Notes: a model not told the origin generated them from the sequence alone. A DNA stretch of 10,917 nt from Bacteroidales bacterium (GCA_017556665.1 JAFYMJ010000056.1:1-10917), one strand, 5' to 3'; positions 1 to 8,097 are shown, counted from the stretch's first letter. Program-made: numbers and translations.

Positions 1-1394
1 ACTGGAGATTGCTCTCCAAACACATAATCTTTGCAAGTAGAGAATGAAATCTTGTTATTTGTGTAGTGTATATCCTTAAGTGCTATTCCTGTTGGGTTAT
101 TGTGCCAATCCAATAATTTGGAGTAACCTTGAGTGGAATTGATGAACGTTACATCCGTTGTACCAGGAAAGAAAATGGTTGATAGGGTATTGCTGTTTTC
201 TTTACTTGCTGCAGGGATAACTTTGGCACATTCATGCTCTGCAAAGGTATTTACATTGTTAAAATCCCACCTCTTAATTGCGGAAATGCCCCCGTAGATG
301 TTATCTGATTTGTCTACATGGTATATAATCAGTCCCTCTCCACCTATGTATTTGTCCCATTTGCCCATACTTCTACATTCAATTAAGAAATATTCCCCCT
401 CTGTATTTGTTTTAATCCTTCCTACCTTCCCTTGTTGGTTTATAGGTTCAAGTGTATAACTCTTGTCAGGCTCAAGGTCATATATATCTGCAATTCCCAA
501 TATTTCTCTCTCTATGGCATTAAGATAAGGTGGTGTGTTCCCGTTGTTCAGTTCATATCCATTGTCCATAATGGAGAGATTGCCATATAGGGCATTGGAC
601 AAGCCTTCATTCTCATTGTTTGTATCGTACATGTCTATCAATCCCCAGGAATGCAGATATTCATGGCAGAAACTTCCAATAGTATTTATTGTTATCCCTT
701 CAGATCCTTTAAGCTCAGATGAACAAGAGTATGATCCAAGTTTAACCCCATTGTATTGGATGTTTTTGTCCTCTATGCTCCATTGGTGTGACCATATTGC
801 GTCTGCATCTGCTCCGCTGGACTGGTTGTATCCTGCAAATATTATGTGGATGTTGTCAACAGTCCCGTCATTGTTGGAATCATACAAAGAAAAATCTACC
901 CCTGAATCGTACGCAAGTTTGCAGGCATCTACTACCATTTGTTTGGCATCAATGTCATTTGTGGTATTGGTAGTAGCTCCATATTTTGAGATATTGTGTG
1001 CAAGTGTATATACACCGCATATATCAAATGAAAAAGTATAAAAATTTTTAAAGTTACTGTTCAGGTAATCTGCGGCAGAGCCTGTGGCCCCGTTATATGA
1101 ATAACCCTTGCTGTTTATCATGCTGTTGAACGATTCCAACGGATCATTCACAGAAAATTTTACATCTTTAAACTCAACAAGTATAACTAATGCTTTTATT
1201 TGGGGTGTTCCGGAGGTGTGGGGTGTTGTTTTTGTTGAGGAAATACTGTTTTCAGGAAAAAAATCATTACATTTGCCGGTTACTCTGCGGGAGTTTGCCA
1301 TTATGTGATATGGAAATAAAAACATAATTGCGCTTCCTAAACAAAATAGAGGAAGAAACAGTAAAGAATGTATTATTTTTTTATATGAAAACAT
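1..1394 (-). CDS. Secreted M6-family (immune inhibitor A-like) zinc metallopeptidase, C-terminus beyond window
   Basis: Reading the minus strand from the ATG at 1394-1392 gives 464 codons with no stop before the window edge. Residues 1-35 look like a signal peptide (MFSYKK, then a long hydrophobic run ending near HIMA). The conserved body starts around residue 50 with IKALVILVEFKDV, as in M6 proteases. The zinc site is CHEYLHSWGLIDMYD, giving H244, E245, H248 and D254 in an HExxHxxGxxD layout. A probable Met-turn, SIMDNG, has M276. DSNNDGTVD near residue 165 resembles a calcium-binding loop. The family consists of secreted endopeptidases, so I infer protein degradation outside the cell or in the periplasm; the substrate is unknown. 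ATGs at 1325 and 1301 are possible starts but would destroy the signal peptide. With the 1394 start, the gene overlaps the divergent plus-strand gene by 10 nt. Any C-terminal sorting domain lies outside the window. Confidence 0.9.
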   Translation of the reverse strand, partial: MFSYKKIIHSLLFLPLFCLGSAIMFLFPYHIMANSRRVTGKCNDFFPENSISSTKTTPHTSGTPQIKALVILVEFKDVKFSVNDPLESFNSMINSKGYSYNGATGSAADYLNSNFKNFYTFSFDICGVYTLAHNISKYGATTNTTNDIDAKQMVVDACKLAYDSGVDFSLYDSNNDGTVDNIHIIFAGYNQSSGADADAIWSHQWSIEDKNIQYNGVKLGSYSCSSELKGSEGITINTIGSFCHEYLHSWGLIDMYDTNNENEGLSNALYGNLSIMDNGYELNNGNTPPYLNAIEREILGIADIYDLEPDKSYTLEPINQQGKVGRIKTNTEGEYFLIECRSMGKWDKYIGGEGLIIYHVDKSDNIYGGISAIKRWDFNNVNTFAEHECAKVIPAASKENSNTLSTIFFPGTTDVTFINSTQGYSKLLDWHNNPTGIALKDIHYTNNKISFSTCKDYVFGEQSP

Positions 1395-2407
1395 ATTCTG
1401 TAATAAACTCAACTACTAAGATACAACAATTTTTTACTTATGGTAAAAGATGTTTGTATGTACTTGCTTTTATTGCATTGTTGGGTAGTGTAAATAATGC
1501 AAATGCTCAGAATCAGGCCGATATTGTAGAAAAGTGGGGAAAACTTGACAATTGGAGGGTTAGGGAAATTAAGGAATCCTCAATTATAGGTGGTAATACC
1601 AAACATTTGTATGAGGTGGCTAAAGGAGATACAATCAAGGGGGCAGTTGCATACGTAAATCCAGAGGGATGTGTGTGGTCAAACTCAAATGTATTTGCCT
1701 CTGTATCGGGAGTAAAAAAGACAAACTGCTCGGTATTTCCAGAGAAGAGGGGAGATGGCTACTGTGCAAGACTTGAAACCAGATTGGAAAGTGTAAGAGT
1801 TCTTGGAATGTTCAACATTAGAGTTGTTGCAGCCGGTGCACTTTTCTTGGGTAAAATGTTGGAGCCAATTAAGGATACAAAAAATCCTCAGTCCAAATTG
1901 GATTGTGGTATCCCTTTCACCGATAAACCTTCTGGTATAAGTTTTGATTATAAGGTTAATGTGGGGAAAAATAGAATTAAGGCACCAGGATTTGGCTCAC
2001 CAAAAGAGTTGGGAGATGACGATTATGCTGAGTGTGTTGTAATGCTTCAGAAGAGATGGGAAGATGCAGAGGGAAATGTGTATTCAAAAAGAGTGGGTAC
2101 TGGATATTACAGATTCACCAAATCGCAAGCAGATTGGGTAAATGGTTTTGTGGTTCCAATCCACTATGGAGACATTACAAAGGAATCATTTTATAAGGAT
2201 TATATGCAGCTTATCCCTGCGGAACTTTCAAACTATATGGTAAATTCAAAGGGTGTGTCGGTCCCTATCCAGGAGGTTGGCTGGGGTGATGCTTCAGATA
2301 CACCTACACATGTTATAGTAAGGTTTGCATCAAGCCATGGCGAGGCTTATGTGGGAGACATTACAAACAAATTATGGTTGGACAACATTAAATTTATATT
2401 CAAATAG
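1385..2407 (+). CDS. Secreted PCMD-domain protein (putative carbohydrate metabolism domain)
   Basis: The protein has 340 residues from the ATG at 1385. The N-terminus reads as a signal peptide with a long n-region: basic GKRC, then LYVLAFIALLGSV, with likely cleavage after ANA at about residue 41. From about residue 95 to the end it has PCMD (PF13201) features: an N-terminal half with CARLETR and AAGALFLGK, a CGIPFTDKPSGISFDYK segment, YYRFTKSQADW, VPIHYGD, then VIVRFASSHGEAYVGD and a closing LWLDNIKFIF strand. The name of the domain family is tentative and its biochemical role is not established; a surface or periplasmic beta-sandwich is likely. An in-frame TTG at 1328 would give a longer product without a better signal peptide, so I prefer 1385. 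The stop codon directly touches the start of the next gene, which points to co-transcription and perhaps translational coupling. Confidence 0.8.
   Translation: MKTYSVINSTTKIQQFFTYGKRCLYVLAFIALLGSVNNANAQNQADIVEKWGKLDNWRVREIKESSIIGGNTKHLYEVAKGDTIKGAVAYVNPEGCVWSNSNVFASVSGVKKTNCSVFPEKRGDGYCARLETRLESVRVLGMFNIRVVAAGALFLGKMLEPIKDTKNPQSKLDCGIPFTDKPSGISFDYKVNVGKNRIKAPGFGSPKELGDDDYAECVVMLQKRWEDAEGNVYSKRVGTGYYRFTKSQADWVNGFVVPIHYGDITKESFYKDYMQLIPAELSNYMVNSKGVSVPIQEVGWGDASDTPTHVIVRFASSHGEAYVGDITNKLWLDNIKFIFK
1416..1448 (-). promoter_or_regulatory. Weak candidate promoter for the M6 peptidase gene
   Basis: On the minus strand, TATCTTAG (1423-1416) matches five of the six fixed bases of the Bacteroidota -7 box TAnnTTTG. 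TTTT (1448-1445) stands 21 nt upstream as a poor -33 element. Transcription would start near 1409, giving a leader of about 15 nt. The site lies inside the signal-peptide codons of the opposite gene. In A+T-rich DNA such a match can easily occur by chance. Confidence 0.25.
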
Positions 2408-3622
2408 ATGAAATTTAGAGTTTTATTCTTATTGGTTGTTCTTGTGCTTTTTTCTGCAAATATTGCATCATATGCACAAGATAGTACAGAAGTAATTACA
2501 GTACAGGATACAACAACTGTAAAGAAAGCAAACTTCTTTACCAAGTTTATAAAGTATTTTGCCGATGCAAACAAGCCAAGCAATAAAAAATTCAATGTAA
2601 GTTTTATTGGTGGACCACACTATGCTACCGATATTGGATTTGGTATTGGTGTTGTAGCTTCTGGTCTTTACAGTACAAACAGAAAAGATTCATTGACACC
2701 TATATCCAATATTGCTTTGCAGGGAGATATTACCCACATAGGCTTTGTATTGGTTGGATTAAGGGGTAACAATATCTTTACAAGAGCAAAGTGGAGAATT
2801 GATTATAGTACATATTTCTATCTTTTCCCAAGTGCATTCTGGGGTTTGGGTTATGATATGGGCAATGATCAGGCAAATGCCACCAAGTTTGACAGAATCC
2901 AATTCTTTGCCAAGGCAGATTTCTTGTACAAAATAGCTAAGAATCTTTACATAGGACCTACAATTGGTTTTGATTGGGCTACAGGTACAAATTTCCAGGG
3001 TAAAGACTCTCTGTTGGTGAATAAGCTTTTGGGAGACAAACCTAGAACTACAAGAGCATTCCATTATGGCGCAACATTAAGCTATGATTCAAGAGACTTT
3101 ATCCCAAATCCATATAAGGGTATCTATTTGATGCTTAAGCAGCGTAACTACACAGACTTTTCAAGCAAGCCATACTTTAGTACACTGGTACAGTTCAATT
3201 TCTATCAGAAAGTTTGGAGAGATTGTATTTTGGCGTATGATTTATATGGTCAGTTCAATTATGGTGCAACTCCTTGGACTATGATGGCCCCAATTGGAGG
3301 TTCATATAGAATGAGAGGTTACTACGAGGGAAGATATAGGGATGACAACATGATTACAACTCAAGTTGAGTTAAGACAAAGAATCTGGAGAAGAATTGGT
3401 GCGGTAGCTTGGGTTGGAGCAGGTAATGTGTGGGGTCAAGGTTCAGACTTCAGCTGGTCTCATACACTTCCTAACTATGGTGTAGGTTTAAGATGGGAGT
3501 TCAAGAAGAGGGTAAATGTAAGATTGGATTACGGATTTGGCAAAATGCCTACAACATCTGATCCTGCAATTAAAGCAAAAAGAAGTTCTGCATTTATCTT
3601 TGGTATAAACGAGGCGTTCTAG
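2408..3622 (+). CDS. Omp85/BamA-TamA family outer-membrane beta-barrel without POTRA domains
   Basis: The product has 404 residues. Residues 1-23 are a signal peptide (hydrophobic LLVVLVLF, cleavage near SYA|Q). A short linker is followed from about residue 60 by alternating aromatic and polar strands running to the end, as in a 16-strand barrel. Signs of the bacterial surface antigen (D15/Omp85) barrel are YGATLSYDSRDFIPNPYKG (220-238), the lid-loop motif GGSYRMRGYY with R303-G304-Y305, GAVAWVGAGNVW (331-342), and the end VRLDYGFGK...FIFGINEAF with a terminal phenylalanine typical of outer-membrane proteins. There is no room for POTRA repeats, so this is not BamA itself. Short barrels of this type are common in Bacteroidota and their cargo or role is largely unknown. 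It sits between the PCMD gene (0 nt gap) and the transferase gene (1 nt gap), so it is very probably part of their operon. Confidence 0.85.
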   Translation: MKFRVLFLLVVLVLFSANIASYAQDSTEVITVQDTTTVKKANFFTKFIKYFADANKPSNKKFNVSFIGGPHYATDIGFGIGVVASGLYSTNRKDSLTPISNIALQGDITHIGFVLVGLRGNNIFTRAKWRIDYSTYFYLFPSAFWGLGYDMGNDQANATKFDRIQFFAKADFLYKIAKNLYIGPTIGFDWATGTNFQGKDSLLVNKLLGDKPRTTRAFHYGATLSYDSRDFIPNPYKGIYLMLKQRNYTDFSSKPYFSTLVQFNFYQKVWRDCILAYDLYGQFNYGATPWTMMAPIGGSYRMRGYYEGRYRDDNMITTQVELRQRIWRRIGAVAWVGAGNVWGQGSDFSWSHTLPNYGVGLRWEFKKRVNVRLDYGFGKMPTTSDPAIKAKRSSAFIFGINEAF

Positions 3623-3623
3623 T

Positions 3624-5333
3624 ATGAAGAAATTTGGAAGACTCTTTGCTGTTATAACAGAGCGTATTGCCGGTAATCAGAAGTTGCTGCTATGGTATTT
3701 TCTGGCAGTGCTTATGTTTACAAATACCGTTCTGTTATTTACAGAGAGAATGTCTTTTTTGTCTATGGTTGCATTCATAACCGTTCCGGTTGGAGTGCAA
3801 CTGTTATTTTTGGCATTGCCAAAGAGACCAGGAAAAGCATTCCTTTGGATGTTTATAAAATGTGTATTGGATGCATTCCAGATGGTGCTTATAGTAATGT
3901 ATGGAGGATCAATCATTGGTGTTGATATGTTCCTTAACGTTACCACCACCAGTGTAAGGGAGGCTACGGAACTTTTAAGCAGCTTAATGCCAACAATGGC
4001 TCTGCTAATTATTATCTATATCCCTGCACTCTATTTTTCTATCAGATCTCTCAAGAAAATTGAACTGTCAGGTACATACAGAAGAGGTGTAAAAAAATTG
4101 TCGGGGAGTATAATACTTGTGGGAGTGGTGTTTATGGTTCTTGCATCTTTCTCAAAGAAGGGATATACAATAAAATATGATTTGTACCCTTGCAATGCAG
4201 TATATAACATGGGGTATGCGGTAAAGAAGATGCATGAGATATCGCAGTATCCAAAGTATTCGCATGATTTCAAGTACAATTCGGTACATACTCCAGTGTA
4301 CGTGGATTCTGTAAAGCAAAGGGAGATAGCGGTTCTTGTATTGGGTGAGACATCAAGAGCTTTGAATTTTGGAGTGTATGGATATGAGAGAAATACAACA
4401 CCTCATCTTGATTCAATAGAGAATCTGGTAGTTTATTCAGATGTCCTTACTGAATCAAATACAACGCATAAGATAGTTCCAATGGTTCTTTCTCCTGCCC
4501 AGGCAGACAACTATGAGATTATAAAGGAGGCAAAAAGTATAGTAACAGCGTATAAAGAGGCTGGATTCAAGACAGCTTTCCTTACCAATCACGTATATAA
4601 TCTGGGGTATGCCAACTATTATTTTGATGAGGCAGATATAAAGGTAAATAACAGAGAGACAAGTCTGTTGGATGGAGATATGATTTCTCATTTTAGCAGA
4701 ATAATAGACTCTACAGAAGAGAATCTGTTTTTTGTAGTGCATTTGTACGGTTCGCATTTCAGATATTACGACAGGTACCCAAGGGAGTTTGCTTATTTTA
4801 CTCCCGATGAATCTCCAGATTTGTCATACAAGTACAAGGCAGAGAATATAAATGCATTTGACAACTCAATATATTATACCAGTTATATAGTATCTGAGAT
4901 AATAAAGCACGTGCAGACAAAAGGGGCAGTGAGTCATGTAATGTATGTCTCTGACCATGGGGAGGATCTTATGGATGACAGCAGAAAAAGATTGTTGCAC
5001 GCTTCTCCGGTACCAACTTTCTATCAGTTGTATATTCCGTTTATGTTATGGACATCTGATGCGTACAATTCTTTAAAGGGTAATAAGGTTGCAAATATTG
5101 TAGCCAATAAAGATGTACCAATATCTAACAGTGCGGTATTCCATACAATGATGGATATGTCATCTATAAGTACTGAGTATTTGAGAAAAGATTATGCTGT
5201 AAGTTCAGATGAGTTTATATGGCATTCAAGGGAATATCTCACAGACCATTATACAAGTTGTAAAATTAAAGATTTGCAGCTAAGAAAGTATGATTGGGAA
5301 CAATTTGACAAAAGAGGCAAAAGCATAGAATAA
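3624..5333 (+). CDS. Phosphoethanolamine transferase (EptA/MCR-like, sulfatase fold), inner membrane
   Basis: The protein has 569 residues. Five hydrophobic segments lie at about 21-40, 44-65, 73-98, 120-140 and 161-177, followed by a periplasmic alkaline-phosphatase-fold domain. Expected metal and catalytic residues are present: E242 in LVLGETSR, a threonine nucleophile at T281 in SNTTHKIVP, H378 in LYGSH, D444 and H445 in YVSDHGED, and H459 in LLHAS. The 39-residue spacing from E242 to T281 equals that from E246 to T285 in MCR-1. The family moves phosphoethanolamine from phosphatidylethanolamine to lipid A or other glycans, which can lower affinity for cationic antimicrobial peptides. The acceptor here is inferred, not shown. 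Proteobacterial enzymes have SCGT before the nucleophile, while this one has no cysteine there. It is the last gene of the three-gene run, and its last codons form the 5' arm of the terminator. Confidence 0.88.
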   Translation: MKKFGRLFAVITERIAGNQKLLLWYFLAVLMFTNTVLLFTERMSFLSMVAFITVPVGVQLLFLALPKRPGKAFLWMFIKCVLDAFQMVLIVMYGGSIIGVDMFLNVTTTSVREATELLSSLMPTMALLIIIYIPALYFSIRSLKKIELSGTYRRGVKKLSGSIILVGVVFMVLASFSKKGYTIKYDLYPCNAVYNMGYAVKKMHEISQYPKYSHDFKYNSVHTPVYVDSVKQREIAVLVLGETSRALNFGVYGYERNTTPHLDSIENLVVYSDVLTESNTTHKIVPMVLSPAQADNYEIIKEAKSIVTAYKEAGFKTAFLTNHVYNLGYANYYFDEADIKVNNRETSLLDGDMISHFSRIIDSTEENLFFVVHLYGSHFRYYDRYPREFAYFTPDESPDLSYKYKAENINAFDNSIYYTSYIVSEIIKHVQTKGAVSHVMYVSDHGEDLMDDSRKRLLHASPVPTFYQLYIPFMLWTSDAYNSLKGNKVANIVANKDVPISNSAVFHTMMDMSSISTEYLRKDYAVSSDEFIWHSREYLTDHYTSCKIKDLQLRKYDWEQFDKRGKSIE

Positions 5334-5349
5334 AATCTATGCTTTTTTT
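5319..5349 (+). terminator. Rho-independent terminator overlapping the transferase stop codon
   Basis: AAAAGCATAGA (5319-5329) pairs perfectly over 11 bp with TCTATGCTTTT (5336-5346) around the loop ATAAAA. A T-run covers 5343-5349. The TAA stop (5331-5333) lies in the loop, so the 5' arm is coding sequence. This ends the three-gene operon before the alanine racemase gene. Confidence 0.85.
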
Positions 5350-5370
5350 ATTTCTTTTAGGTATAAGCTA

Positions 5371-5399
5371 TTGAAAAAGTTTATAACTTAGTATGTTCA
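5371..5399 (+). promoter_or_regulatory. Candidate promoter region for alr
   Basis: The gap after the terminator holds two imperfect -7-like boxes: TAACTTAG (5384-5391, five of six fixed bases of TAnnTTTG) and TATGTTCA (5392-5399), the latter 18 nt after a TTG at 5371-5373. Either would start transcription at about 5398-5406. That favours translation from 5438 over the upstream in-frame ATG at 5393. A promoter is expected here because a terminator closes the upstream operon, but the exact box is uncertain. Confidence 0.35.
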
Positions 5400-5437
5400 A
5401 AAAAATAAGTATAAAATCAAATTCAATTATAAATAGT

Positions 5438-6541
5438 ATGGAACTAAATGGTAAAGCATTCGCAAGATTAGAGTTGCACAAAGAGAATATTTTGCACAAC
5501 TACAGATATTTTAGATCTAAAATTAATGATTCAACAAAAATGTTGATTCTAATTAAGGCAAATTCATATGGCCATGGTGCAGTTGAGTTTGCAAAAACTA
5601 TGGAAGAGGCTGGTGCAAATTATTTTGGTATTGCGCATCCATGGGAGGGTGTAGAATTAAGACAGAATGGTATAAAAACCCCTATCATTGTTTTAACAGC
5701 AGGAGTAGATGCGTTTGAGGATATTGTAAACCATTATCTTGAACCATCTATACCATCATTGGAAGCTCTTAAACTTTTCAATTCATATCTTGAGGGTAGA
5801 AATATTGCATCATATCCAGTTCATATTAAATTGGATACAGGTATGCATAGATTGGGATTTATGGAAAATGAGTTGCCAGCTTTACTTGATTTCCTAAAAT
5901 CAAAACCAAGAGTTGAGGTAAAATCCATTTTCTCTCACTTGGCAGCATCTGACGATCCTCAGCACAATGAGTTTACTTTGGGCCAAATTGCCCTTTACAA
6001 TAAAATGGCACCTCAAATTGATGCCGCTTTAGGTTATAAGCCAATCCATCATATACTGAATTCTGCTGGTATTGAGAGATTCTCTGAGTACCAAATGGAT
6101 ATGGTAAGACTTGGTGTAGGTATCTATGGAATTAGTGCTGTAGATCAGGCTTTGGTAAAACCTGCAGCTTCATTCAAATGTGATATTCTTCAAATTAAGG
6201 AGCTTGTTCCAGAAGATGGTACTGTTGGATATGGCAGACATGGAAAGATTCCTCAACCAATTAAGATTGCAACAATCCCAGTAGGATATGCAGATGGTAT
6301 AAACAGACACTTGGGAAGAGGAAATGTAAAATTTATGCTTAATGGCAAACGTGTTCCAACAATTGGAAATATTTGTATGGATATGTGTATGATAGATATT
6401 ACAGGGGTAGATGCAAAAGTAGGAGATACAGTTACATTATTTGGTGAAGAGCCATCTGCAAATGAAGTAGCAAACATTTTGGGAACTATCCCTTATGAGG
6501 TATTTACATCTGTAGCAAGAAGAGTAAGAAGAGAAAAATAA
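5438..6541 (+). CDS. alr: Alanine racemase, PLP-dependent, stand-alone
   Basis: The enzyme interconverts L- and D-alanine in the cytoplasm, supplying D-Ala for peptidoglycan. From the ATG at 5438 it has 367 residues, the usual size. The PLP lysine is K40 in LILIKANSYGHG. The second catalytic base is Y265 in VGYGRHG. R224 in VRLGVGIYG should contact the PLP pyridine nitrogen, R138 lies in GMHRLGF, and GNICMDMCMID carries the conserved methionine. The fold order is the normal N-terminal TIM barrel followed by a C-terminal beta domain. An in-frame ATG at 5393 would add 15 residues (MFKKISIKSNSIINS) unlike any alanine racemase start and would lie within the likely promoter, so 5438 is preferred. 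Many Bacteroidota carry alr fused to a MurF-like domain; this one is not fused. The M28 peptidase gene follows after 10 nt. Confidence 0.95.
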   Translation: MELNGKAFARLELHKENILHNYRYFRSKINDSTKMLILIKANSYGHGAVEFAKTMEEAGANYFGIAHPWEGVELRQNGIKTPIIVLTAGVDAFEDIVNHYLEPSIPSLEALKLFNSYLEGRNIASYPVHIKLDTGMHRLGFMENELPALLDFLKSKPRVEVKSIFSHLAASDDPQHNEFTLGQIALYNKMAPQIDAALGYKPIHHILNSAGIERFSEYQMDMVRLGVGIYGISAVDQALVKPAASFKCDILQIKELVPEDGTVGYGRHGKIPQPIKIATIPVGYADGINRHLGRGNVKFMLNGKRVPTIGNICMDMCMIDITGVDAKVGDTVTLFGEEPSANEVANILGTIPYEVFTSVARRVRREK

Positions 6542-6551
6542 ATAAAGGAAT

Positions 6552-8093
6552 ATGCATAAGATAAGAGTATCAATCGTTACCCTTTTGTTCTCTGTTCTGG
6601 TAGGTGTAACTGCATTTGCACAGGTAGAGAATGATAAAGTTATTGAAAAGATTATAGAAATTGCCCAGAATGATAACCAGACAATGGACCACCTTAATGT
6701 GTTGTGCAACAGATTTGGTGGCAGACCAATTGGTTCTGATGCATATGATAATGCAGCTGACTGGTGCGAATATATGTTCAAGAAATGGGGACTTGAAGTT
6801 ATAAGACAAGAGGTGGGTGAACTTCCTGTTGGCTTTAACAGAGGACCATGGTTTGGCAGAATGATAGGTGGCAACAATATGACACTTCATTTTACTACTC
6901 CTTCATATACATCTGGTACAGTTGGTATACAAAGAGGTCATGTAGTAAAGGAGCCTAAGACAAAATTTCAATTTGAGAGAATGAAAAAAACTCTTAAAGG
7001 AGCCTGGGTTCTTATCACTGGCCAAAGTTCAGGATGGCCAATTGACTATTCAGAGGAAGGAGAAGCTAAAAGGGCAAAAGCAATTGAAGAAAAACGTACA
7101 GATGAGCCTGCAACTTTCTATAAGGAAATGGTTGAGGCAGGTATCCTTGGAATCATTCAGAGTGCAAAAGTTCCAATTACCACCTTATACGATAGAAAGA
7201 ACGTAGAGAAAATGACATTTGAAACCCTTCCAACCGTTCCAGACATTAAATTGGATGAGGCCCAATACAAGATTATAGAGGATATGGTTAATAGGGGTGA
7301 GTTCTTCATGTTGGAGTTTGATATAAGGAACCATTTTAAAATGGGCCCTGTAAAATACCATAATATTATAGGTGTCCTTAAAGGTTCTGAGTATCCCGAC
7401 GAATATGTGATATGTGGAGGCCACTTGGATGCATTTGATGTTGCAACAGGTGGAGTGGATTGTGGTACAGGTGTTGCCCCAACAATGGAAGCTGCAAGAA
7501 TGTTGGCATTGTCGGGAGCAAAGCCAAAAAGGACTATCCTGTTTGCCTTATGGGCAGGGGAGGAGTTTGGATTGTTGGGCAGCAAGTATTTTGTTTTAAG
7601 TGATACTACAAAATGGCCAAAGATTTCAAACTACTTTAACCGAGATGGAGGCCCTACAGTTCCCCTATCTGTAACTGTTCCACCGGCAATGTATGATGAT
7701 TTTGTTAAAGTCTGTGAGCCAATAAACAGGGTTAATCCAGATTTCCCATTTAAGGTTAAAAAGAGAGAGGGCGAGCCTCGTCCACTTCCAAAAAGTGCTG
7801 GTGGCTCAGATCACGCTTATTTTCAGATTAATGGAATTCCTACAATCTCATTCAATCTTGGAGATCCTAAAGGGTACAATTTTAACTATCGTGAAATCTG
7901 GCATACAGACAGGGACTTGTATAATAAGAGTATTCCAGAGTATATGGAACATGCATCGGCGTGTAATGCAATTGTCCTTTATGGATTGTCAAATTTGGAC
8001 CATTTGTTGAGTAGAGAAGGGCTGTTCAAGAAGGAGGAGCCTAAGGCAGAAGAACCTGCTAAAGGTAAAAAAGGAAAGAGCAAAAAGAAATAA
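6552..8093 (+). CDS. Secreted M28 metallopeptidase, carboxypeptidase Q-like
   Basis: The protein has 513 residues. Residues 1-23 are a signal peptide (hydrophobic IVTLLFSVLVGV, cleavage at AFA|Q). A PA-like insert appears to span about 120-270 (GAWVLITG, MVEAGILGIIQSA). The two-zinc catalytic domain follows: H291 and D293 in CGGHLDAFD, bridging D303 in GGVDCGTG, catalytic E337 with E338 in LWAGEEFGLLGS, D365 in NRDGGP, and H451 in IWHTDRD. The HLDAFDVATGGVD layout resembles carboxypeptidase Q/plasma glutamate carboxypeptidase, so release of amino acids from peptides outside the cytoplasm is likely. The residue after the bridging Asp is Cys, where Asn or Asp is usual. Residues 493-513 form a Lys/Glu/Pro-rich tail ending GKKGKSKKK. 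AAAGGA at 6543-6548 is one of the few Shine-Dalgarno-like sequences here. Probably co-transcribed with alr. Confidence 0.9.
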   Translation: MHKIRVSIVTLLFSVLVGVTAFAQVENDKVIEKIIEIAQNDNQTMDHLNVLCNRFGGRPIGSDAYDNAADWCEYMFKKWGLEVIRQEVGELPVGFNRGPWFGRMIGGNNMTLHFTTPSYTSGTVGIQRGHVVKEPKTKFQFERMKKTLKGAWVLITGQSSGWPIDYSEEGEAKRAKAIEEKRTDEPATFYKEMVEAGILGIIQSAKVPITTLYDRKNVEKMTFETLPTVPDIKLDEAQYKIIEDMVNRGEFFMLEFDIRNHFKMGPVKYHNIIGVLKGSEYPDEYVICGGHLDAFDVATGGVDCGTGVAPTMEAARMLALSGAKPKRTILFALWAGEEFGLLGSKYFVLSDTTKWPKISNYFNRDGGPTVPLSVTVPPAMYDDFVKVCEPINRVNPDFPFKVKKREGEPRPLPKSAGGSDHAYFQINGIPTISFNLGDPKGYNFNYREIWHTDRDLYNKSIPEYMEHASACNAIVLYGLSNLDHLLSREGLFKKEEPKAEEPAKGKKGKSKKK

Positions 8094-8097
8094 AATG

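Noticed and set aside
535..1041. Plus-strand open frame of 168 codons
   Set aside because: It lies opposite the M6 peptidase zinc-site region, has no recognisable family, and the minus-strand frame is open for 1394 nt with HExxH and Met-turn motifs.
1108..1308. Plus-strand open frame of 66 codons upstream of the PCMD gene
   Set aside because: It is antisense to the N-terminal part of the M6 gene and has no domain or start signal of its own.
1328..1384. Longer PCMD start at the TTG at 1328
   Set aside because: It adds 19 residues before a usable signal peptide and would deepen the overlap with the M6 gene; the ATG at 1385 is simpler.
5393..5437. Upstream in-frame ATG of alr
   Set aside because: The 15 added residues do not resemble alanine racemase N-termini and the codon lies in the probable promoter. 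The 5438 start places catalytic residues at usual positions (K40, Y265).
6437..6890. Two overlapping minus-strand frames opposite the start of the M28 gene
   Set aside because: Shadows of alr and M28 coding sequence with no family resemblance.
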